A stretch of DNA of 64,000 nt from JANYLB01 sp963837715 (GTDB taxonomy: Bacteria; Actinomycetota; Acidimicrobiia; IMCC26256; JANYLB01): NCBI GenBank assembly GCA_963837715.1, contig CAWIOF010000004.1:558001-622000 (forward strand), written 5' to 3'. The notes under the pieces were generated by a model. That model made no database searches. It was not told where the DNA came from and saw only the letters and a program-made list of their open reading frames with translations. Position 1 is the stretch's first letter. Each line of letters starts with the position of its first letter. Made by a program: the position numbers and the translations under genes. Shown here piece by piece: positions 57,876-64,000 of the stretch.

Positions 57876-60800
57876 ATGTCGGTTCAGGATGCGGGGGAGG
57901 ACGTGGGCGCCGGCGACGTGCCGGCGGGTTCCGACGCGCTCGTGACCCTGGCCCAGCTCGCCGACCTGGAGGTCGTGGCGGCGACGATCCCGGTCGGCAT
58001 CTTCCGGACCGAGTTCGACCGCGGCATCGTCTACGTCAACGACCGGCTGCTCGAGATCGTCGGGATGTCGCGCGCCAACGTGCTCGGGGAGGGTTGGACG
58101 AAGGCGATCCACCCCGACGATCGGGAGCGCGTCGCGGCGACGCGGGCGGAAGCCCGCGCGAGCGCGGGGGAGATGCACATCGAGTACCGGATCCTCCGCA
58201 GCGACGGGACGGTGCGCTGGATCGGGCTCCGGGCCTCACACTTCTTCGACGACGCCGGAACTCCCGTGGGCCTCGTCGGTGCCGTCGGAGACGTCACCGA
58301 CCGCGTCCTCGCCGAGCAGGACGCGGCGCGACTCTCCGCCGTGTGCGAACAGACCACCGACTTCGTCTTCGTCTCCGCGCCCGACGGACGGATCCTGTAC
58401 AGCAACGCATCCGCGCAACGAGTGTTCGGATTCGATCTTGCGGTAAACGCGCCCGACCTCGACCAACGCTACGCGGATACGAGCCGCCCTCGACTCGCCG
58501 AGCTCCTGACCGCGGCCGCCGAACACGGGACGGCGCGCGGCGAGCTGGCGATGGTCTCGGCCGACGGCGACGAGATCCCCGTGTCGCAGGTCACGCTCGC
58601 GCACCGCACCCGCGACAGTGGCGTCGAGTGCTACTCCACGGTCGCGCGCGACATCAGTCGTGAGAAGTCGACGGAACGCCAGTTGTTGCTCCGGGGCGAG
58701 AAGCTCCGTTCGTTGGTGGAGCAGGCCGCCGATCTCGTGATCGTGCTCGACGAGCGCGGCGTCGTGACGAACGTCGGCGAGAGCCTCCGCGACCTGACCG
58801 GCGCGGCGCCGGAGTCGTGGGTCGGACGGCGACTCGCCGACATCGTCCATCCTTCCGACGCCGACGGGGTCGCCGAAGCGTTCATCTCATGTCGTTTCGG
58901 AGGCGCAGGCGCCTGCGAAGACGTGATGTATCGAATCGTCCGACCCGACGACTCCGAGATCTGGTTCGAGTCCCGCATCTCGAACCTCCTCGACGACGAG
59001 TCCGTGCAGGCGATGGTGGCGATCTCGTGGGACGAGACCGAGCGGATCCTCGTGGTCGACGCGCTCCGCGAGAGCGAGGAACGATTCCGTTCGCTTGCCG
59101 CGTCGTCGCCGCTCGGCATCGTCTACGCCGATCACGACGGCGCTCACGAGTACGTGAACCAACGCTGGCGTGACATCGTCGGGATCGGTCCCGACGAGCG
59201 CGCGAGCTACGACCAGATCCACGGGGAGGATCGCGACCGAGTGATCGCCGACGCACAACTGGTCGCCTCCGAGCGTCGCACCGTCCGCTCCGAGTACCGG
59301 ATCCTCCGCCCCGACGGTGAGGTCCGGTTCCTGCGGTCGTCGGTCGCACCGGTCGTCGACCCGCAGGGCACCGTGCGGGGATACGTCGGCTCGACTGAAG
59401 ACGTCACCGACGAGTTCGGCTCGCGAGCGCACATCGACCGGCTCGCCGCGCTGCTCGAGAGCACCCCCGACCTCGCGTTCATCACCGACCGTCTGGGCCA
59501 GGTCCTGTACGCGAACGAGCGAGCCGGCTCAGCCCTCGGCATGCGGGTCGGCAGCGACCTCGACTTCGCGGCGTTCCCGCTGTTCGGTGACACGTCGCAG
59601 CCCGCGGTGCGCACGGAGCTGTCACCGGGTGTCCGGCGCGACGTCGTCTGGACGGGTGAGCTCACGCTCCGGAACCTCGACGACGTCGACGTTCCCTTCT
59701 CGGTAGTCACGGTCGCACATCGAGACGACTCCGGCGTCGTCGACTTCTACTCCACCATCGCCCGCGACATCACGCACCTCAAGGAGGTCGAGGCCCGTCT
59801 GATCGCGAGCGAGTCGTGGTTCCGCTCGCTGGTGAACGAGGCGCTCGACGTCGTGTCGGTGCGCGACGAGTCGAACAACATCGTGTACGTGAGCCCGTCG
59901 GTGCGTCGTGTCCTCGGGTACGAGGTCGCCGACATCCTCAACACGCCGAGCCAGACGATCGCGGTCCACCCGGACGACCTCCCGATGCTCCGACAGGCCG
60001 AGGCCGAGGCGCGATCCGACCCGGGCCGGGCTGTGCGCATCGAGTACCGGCTACGACATCAGGACCAGTCGTGGCGCTGGGTCGAGTCGCGCATCACGAA
60101 CCTCCTCGACGATCCTTCGGTCCACGGGATCGTCACCAACTCACAGGACGTCACCGAGCGGCGGAGCGCGGAAGATGCCCGTGCGAGGAGCGACTCCGCG
60201 CTCCTGGCGCTGGTGCAGGCGTCTCCTCTCGCGATCCACTCGGTCGAGGCCGACCTCTCGGTGCAGCTCTGGAACAACGCCTGCGAGGAGCTCTTCGGGT
60301 GGTCGGCGGGCGAGGTGTTGGGCCGGCGCCCGCCGTTCGTGCCCGACGACGCGGTGGCGACTGTCGAAGACCTGATCACGCGGGTGTTCGCGGGTGAGCG
60401 CATCAAGGAGCTCGAGATCGTGCTCCGCACCCGGGACGAGCGCGTCATCGACGCGGTGCTGTCGCTCGCGCCGGTCCGCGACGCCAAGGGTCGTGTCGTC
60501 TCCGCCATGGGTGTGATCGTCGACGTGACGGCGCGCAAGCTCGCCGAAGACGGGCTCCGAGCCAGTCAGGAGCGGTTCAAGGCATTGGTGCACCACTCGT
60601 CGGACTTCCTCGTCGTGTGCGACGAGACCGGCGTCGTCACCTACGCGAGCCCATCGGTCGATCGCTTCACCGGTCTCGACCTCGTCGACACCTCGGCGAC
60701 GGCCCTGATGGAGCTGCTCCACCCCGACGATCTCGACGGCGCGTCGGCTGCGTTCGCCAACGCGACATCGGGCGGTTCGCAGGTCTTCGAGATGCGGATG

Positions 60801-63551
60801 CGGCGTCATGACGGCGCGTGGCGGTGGATGGCGATCACCGCCACCGATCTCCGGGGGGATGCCGACGTGCGCGGCGTCGTGATCAACTCGCGTGACGTGA
60901 CCGAGGCCCGCGAGGCCGTCGCCGCGCTGCGCGAGAGCGAGGAGCGCTTCCGGGCGCTCGTGCAGCACGGTTCCGACATGGTGAGTGTCATCAACGCCGA
61001 CGGGACGGTGCGGTACGCGAGTCCGGCCGGATCTCGGGTGCTCGGGTTGCCCGACGGCTTCGGCCTCGGTGCCGAGGGTCTGGCGCGCGTCCACCCCGAC
61101 GATCTCGACCGGGTCACCGAGGTGTTCGGCGCAGCACTCGTCTCGCCCGGCCTCACCGGTCCCGAGCAGTTCCGTCTCCGGGCCGCCGACGACACCTACC
61201 GCACCATCGAAGCGGTCGCGAACAACCTCGTCGACGAGCCTGCCGTGCGCGGCGTGATCGTGACCGCGCACGACGTGACCGACCGGACCCGGGCCGAAGA
61301 ACTCGTCCGCCAGAACGAGGAACGTCTCCGCGCGCTGGTGCAGAACCTCTCCGACGTCATCACGGTCGTCGACGCCCACGGTTCGCTCGTGTACACGAGT
61401 CCCGCCGCGAACCGGCTCTTCGGTTTCGAAGACGGCGACGACAGCTGGACCGACCCGATGGCGCGGGTCCACCCCGACGACCGTGACGAGCTCTACGAGC
61501 GGATGGGGGAGCAGCTCGCGGGCCGTCGCGCCGAGCCCATCCCCTTCCGGCTCCGGCACCGCGACGGCTCCTTCCGCTACGTCGAGGCCGTCGCCAGCAA
61601 CCTGCTCGATGATCCCGCGGTCGAAGGGATCGTCGTCACCACGCGCGACGTGACCGAACGCACCCGGGCGGAGTCGCTGGTCGCAGCCCAGGCGCGCGTG
61701 CTCGAGATGGTGGCGAGAGGCGCCTCGCTCGTCGACACGTTGACGGCGCTCTGCGAACTGGTCGAGCACAGCGTCGCCGATGCGGTCTGTTCGGTGATGC
61801 TGGTCGACGCGTCCGGCCTGGAGCTCCACCCGTCGGCCGCACCGAGTCTCCCCGGACCGATGGTCGGGGCCCTGGCCGCGGGGATCCCGATCGCCGAGGG
61901 CGTCGGATCGTGCGGCACCGCGGCGGCCCGGCGCGAACCCGTGGTGGTCACCGACTCGCGAGAAGACCCCCTGTTCGAGTCGTACCGGGAACTGATGGAC
62001 GAGAACGGACTGCGGGCCTGCTGGTCGACCCCGATCCTGGCCTCGACCGACGGGCGGGTGCTCGGGACCTTCGCGGTGTACTGGCGCGAGCCGTGCGAGC
62101 CGACGGCCGCCGACCGTGCAGTGGTCGACAACCTCGTCCACCTCGGCGCCATCGCCATCGAGCGCAAGGCATCGGAGACGCAGCTCGAGTTCCAGGCCCA
62201 CCACGATCCACTCACCGGGCTCCCCAACCGCGCGCTCTTCCTCGAGTTCCTCACCCTCGCGCTGGCCCGGGCGCGTCGGAAGCGCAACTCGACGGCGGTG
62301 CTCTTCCTCGACCTCGACGAGTTCAAGAACTACAACGACAGCCTCGGCCACGACCACGGCGACGAGCTGCTCCGCGCGGTGGGTCAACGGTTGCGCGGTG
62401 TCTTGCGACCGGGTGACACGCTGGCCCGGTTCGGTGGCGACGAGTTCACCGTGCTCTGCGAAGATCTCGGCGGTCCCGACGCCAAGCAGCACGCGATCGA
62501 GGTCGCCGAGCGTCTCCTCGAGGCGTTGCGGCTCCCGTTCCTGCCCGACGGCGAGGAACGGTTCCTCTCGGCGAGCGTGGGGATCGCACTCGCCGCAGGG
62601 AGCCGGGAGCTTCCCGAAGACCTCTTGCGAGACGCCGACGCCGCGATGTACCGGGCGAAGGCACGCGGCAAAGCGCGGTGGGAGATGTTCGACGAGCGCA
62701 TGCGGGCCCGGGCGCGGGAGCGACTCGAGACCGAGAGCGCGTTGCACCGCGCGCTGGAGCGCAAGGAGTTCCGACTCTTCTACCAACCGATCGTGTCGAT
62801 CACCGAGGCGCGCTACATCGGGGTCGAGGCGCTGATCCGGTGGCAGCATCCTGAACGCGGACTCGTGGGACCCCAGGACTTCGTGTCGTTGGCCGAGGAG
62901 ACCGGTCTCATCGTGCCGCTCGGCGCGTGGGTGCTCACCGACGTGTGCCGACAGTACGGAGAATGGCGTAAGGACGCCCGCATCGACCCGAATCTCGTCG
63001 TGGCGGTGAACCTCTCCGCGAAGCAGATCTCGCATCCCGGCATCGTCGAGACGGTCGAAGGTGCGCTGGCCCGTTCGACGCTTCCCGCGGCGAACCTCTG
63101 CCTCGAGATCACCGAGAGCGTGCTGCTCGACGACACCGGGCCGGCGCTGAAGACCCTCACCGAGCTCAAGGAGCTCGGCGTGCGCTTGAGCATGGACGAC
63201 TTCGGGACCGGCTACTCGTCGCTCGGGTACCTGAAGCGGTTCCCGATCGACTCGGTGAAGGTCGACCGCTCGTTCGTCGACGGGCTCGGCAACGATGCCG
63301 AGGACTCCGCCATCGTCGCGGGAGTCGTCAGCCTCGGCCGGGCCCTGGGGCTCACCGTCGTGGGTGAGGGCGTCGAGACAGAGGGTCAGCTCACCGCGCT
63401 CGTCGAGCTCGGCTGCGAGCAGGCCCAGGGCTTCTTCTTCTCACCGCCGCGTCCCGCGAACGACATCGGTGCGCTCCTCGCCGGCGGTGGACCGACGCTG
63501 CGGCTCCCCGGTGCGGCACTCATGCGCCGGGAGCGCCGCCCCGCGTCCTGA
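57876..63551 (+). CDS. Giant ten-PAS, GAF, GGDEF, EAL signalling protein
   Basis: 1891 residues, the largest gene here. Ten PAS units begin near residues 30, 154, 277, 404, 523, 648, 776, 901, 1025 and 1150, most with a PAC end reading DVTD/DVTE. A GAF domain covers about 1272-1435. The cyclase domain has RFGGDEF near 1518 and an RPGD I-site just before it. The phosphodiesterase domain has EALIRW near 1650, EITES and DDFGTGYSS. Both output sites look intact. No membrane segment is seen. ATG 57876 follows GGAGGGG. It makes and/or degrades c-di-GMP in response to unknown inputs. Confidence 0.93.
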   Translation: MSVQDAGEDVGAGDVPAGSDALVTLAQLADLEVVAATIPVGIFRTEFDRGIVYVNDRLLEIVGMSRANVLGEGWTKAIHPDDRERVAATRAEARASAGEMHIEYRILRSDGTVRWIGLRASHFFDDAGTPVGLVGAVGDVTDRVLAEQDAARLSAVCEQTTDFVFVSAPDGRILYSNASAQRVFGFDLAVNAPDLDQRYADTSRPRLAELLTAAAEHGTARGELAMVSADGDEIPVSQVTLAHRTRDSGVECYSTVARDISREKSTERQLLLRGEKLRSLVEQAADLVIVLDERGVVTNVGESLRDLTGAAPESWVGRRLADIVHPSDADGVAEAFISCRFGGAGACEDVMYRIVRPDDSEIWFESRISNLLDDESVQAMVAISWDETERILVVDALRESEERFRSLAASSPLGIVYADHDGAHEYVNQRWRDIVGIGPDERASYDQIHGEDRDRVIADAQLVASERRTVRSEYRILRPDGEVRFLRSSVAPVVDPQGTVRGYVGSTEDVTDEFGSRAHIDRLAALLESTPDLAFITDRLGQVLYANERAGSALGMRVGSDLDFAAFPLFGDTSQPAVRTELSPGVRRDVVWTGELTLRNLDDVDVPFSVVTVAHRDDSGVVDFYSTIARDITHLKEVEARLIASESWFRSLVNEALDVVSVRDESNNIVYVSPSVRRVLGYEVADILNTPSQTIAVHPDDLPMLRQAEAEARSDPGRAVRIEYRLRHQDQSWRWVESRITNLLDDPSVHGIVTNSQDVTERRSAEDARARSDSALLALVQASPLAIHSVEADLSVQLWNNACEELFGWSAGEVLGRRPPFVPDDAVATVEDLITRVFAGERIKELEIVLRTRDERVIDAVLSLAPVRDAKGRVVSAMGVIVDVTARKLAEDGLRASQERFKALVHHSSDFLVVCDETGVVTYASPSVDRFTGLDLVDTSATALMELLHPDDLDGASAAFANATSGGSQVFEMRMRRHDGAWRWMAITATDLRGDADVRGVVINSRDVTEAREAVAALRESEERFRALVQHGSDMVSVINADGTVRYASPAGSRVLGLPDGFGLGAEGLARVHPDDLDRVTEVFGAALVSPGLTGPEQFRLRAADDTYRTIEAVANNLVDEPAVRGVIVTAHDVTDRTRAEELVRQNEERLRALVQNLSDVITVVDAHGSLVYTSPAANRLFGFEDGDDSWTDPMARVHPDDRDELYERMGEQLAGRRAEPIPFRLRHRDGSFRYVEAVASNLLDDPAVEGIVVTTRDVTERTRAESLVAAQARVLEMVARGASLVDTLTALCELVEHSVADAVCSVMLVDASGLELHPSAAPSLPGPMVGALAAGIPIAEGVGSCGTAAARREPVVVTDSREDPLFESYRELMDENGLRACWSTPILASTDGRVLGTFAVYWREPCEPTAADRAVVDNLVHLGAIAIERKASETQLEFQAHHDPLTGLPNRALFLEFLTLALARARRKRNSTAVLFLDLDEFKNYNDSLGHDHGDELLRAVGQRLRGVLRPGDTLARFGGDEFTVLCEDLGGPDAKQHAIEVAERLLEALRLPFLPDGEERFLSASVGIALAAGSRELPEDLLRDADAAMYRAKARGKARWEMFDERMRARARERLETESALHRALERKEFRLFYQPIVSITEARYIGVEALIRWQHPERGLVGPQDFVSLAEETGLIVPLGAWVLTDVCRQYGEWRKDARIDPNLVVAVNLSAKQISHPGIVETVEGALARSTLPAANLCLEITESVLLDDTGPALKTLTELKELGVRLSMDDFGTGYSSLGYLKRFPIDSVKVDRSFVDGLGNDAEDSAIVAGVVSLGRALGLTVVGEGVETEGQLTALVELGCEQAQGFFFSPPRPANDIGALLAGGGPTLRLPGAALMRRERRPAS

Positions 63552-63722
63552 TGGTCGAATCCGCTGCGCCGGCTCGATCGCCCACCCGGTGACGCACCAT
63601 GCGTCGTGTCCGCCGGCTCCGCTCCTTCTCGTCCTGATGGTCGAATCCGCTGCGCCGGCTCGATCGCCCACCCGGTGACGCACCATGCGTCGTGTCCGCC
63701 GGCTCCGCTCCTTCTCGTCCTG
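63551..63722. repeat. Two tandem copies of an 86-bp repeat
   Basis: Two identical 86-bp units start at 63551 and 63637, each beginning ATGGTCGAATCCGCTGCGCC. The first overlaps the stop codon of the PAS gene. Each holds a small hairpin GACGCA-CCA-TGCGTC. A diverged single copy lies at 23149-23228. Confidence 0.9.
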
Positions 63723-63753
63723 ACGGGTCGAACTGGGACGTAGTCTCACCTCC

Positions 63754-64000
63754 GTGGACGAACCGAATGCCTCGCACGCCCCCAACGCCTCCGACATGCT
63801 GCGGTGGGCGGAGACCCTGTCGGGCATCGCCCGGACCGGGCTCGGGTTCACCGAGAGCCTCTACGAACGTGAACGGTTCGAAGAGGTGCTGCGCGTCGCG
63901 AGCGACATCCGTGCCGCGGCGATCGACGAGGTCGAAGCCGACGTGCTCTACGAGGAGTGGCTCGACACCGTCGGCGAGGGCGTCGGCGGGTACATCACGC
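63754..64000 (+). CDS. Nudix hydrolase, N-terminal part only
   Basis: The frame from GTG 63754 stays open to the window edge. The first 60 residues (SDMLRWAETLSGIARTGLGF, SLYERERFEEVLRVASDI) resemble the N-terminal extension of a class of Nudix hydrolases that act on NDP-sugars or similar. The Nudix box lies beyond the window. The start lies 7 nt behind TAGTCT. Assigned from the N-terminal pattern only. Confidence 0.6.
   Translation, partial: MDEPNASHAPNASDMLRWAETLSGIARTGLGFTESLYERERFEEVLRVASDIRAAAIDEVEADVLYEEWLDTVGEGVGGYIT

Noticed and set aside
60141..63035. A 964-codon open frame antisense to the PAS gene, and a 710-codon one antisense to ftsH (2317-4449)
   Set aside because: Both lie opposite intact conserved genes and show low-complexity Arg/Asp/Glu-rich products expected from the complement of high-GC codons.
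63587..63638. Small Arg-rich ORF (MRRVRRLRSFSS) inside each 86-bp repeat
   Set aside because: It is only 12 codons, has no ribosome binding site, and is explained by the GC-rich repeat; not called as a gene.

Overview
The window is about 64 kb of very GC-rich DNA with the gene content and order of an actinobacterium. CarD, DisA, ClpC, an IdeR-type repressor, GpgS, HemQ, an LppM-like lipoprotein and a VirR-like LytR_C protein are all present. Two blocks follow the order known from Mycobacterium: tilS-hpt-ftsH-folE-folP-folB-folK-(DUF2520)-panC-coaX-clpC, and radA-disA ... carD-ispD-ispF-cysS-rlmB-tRNA. Lineage-specific insertions and the lack of mycolic-acid genes suggest a deep branch such as Acidimicrobiia. 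That placement is inference.

Layout. 1-16 kb: the end of a response regulator, then a dense + strand run for tRNA-Ile2 lysidine, purine salvage, FtsH, folate, pantothenate/CoA and NAD, followed by an SDR, an acyltransferase-like protein and an alpha/beta hydrolase; a polyprenyl diphosphate synthase lies on the minus strand. 16-30 kb: ClpC, an LppM-like lipoprotein, RadA, DisA, a Crp-type regulator, CarD, a PIN-TRAM protein, IspD, IspF, CysS, RlmB and tRNA-Thr(UGU). 30-37.7 kb: a DUF3263/VirR-like pair, then trehalose and glucosylglycerate genes (otsB, otsA, treT-like, glycerate kinase, GH172/DUF2961, gpgS). 37.8-40 kb: a SAM-I riboswitch in front of a threonine-synthase-like enzyme and a CysO-like sulfur carrier, then a cupredoxin lipoprotein. 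40-43 kb: a secreted protein, an SCP2-like protein and a beta-lactamase-fold hydrolase. 43-53.6 kb: an iron region with an IdeR-type repressor, FbpC-FbpA-FbpB, an imelysin/di-haem oxidoreductase/imelysin operon, and a divergent vitamin-K-carboxylase-like HTTM protein. Three candidate IdeR boxes lie here. 53.6-57.8 kb: groEL behind two CIRCE elements, a lipoprotein, HemQ and a NIL-domain protein. 57.9-64 kb: a giant ten-PAS/GAF/GGDEF/EAL protein, an 86-bp tandem repeat and the start of a Nudix hydrolase.

Three themes stand out. First, a SAM riboswitch controls a ThrC-like enzyme plus a CysO-like carrier, which suggests protein-thiocarboxylate sulfur feeding homocysteine synthesis. Second, a gamma-carboxylase-like HTTM protein shares an iron-responsive intergenic region with an imelysin operon. 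Third, seven otherwise intact genes contain ten frameshifts in total, and all ten are in the +1 direction. Many start codons also sit 6-8 nt behind a TANNNT hexamer without a clear ribosome binding site, pointing to frequent leaderless transcription.
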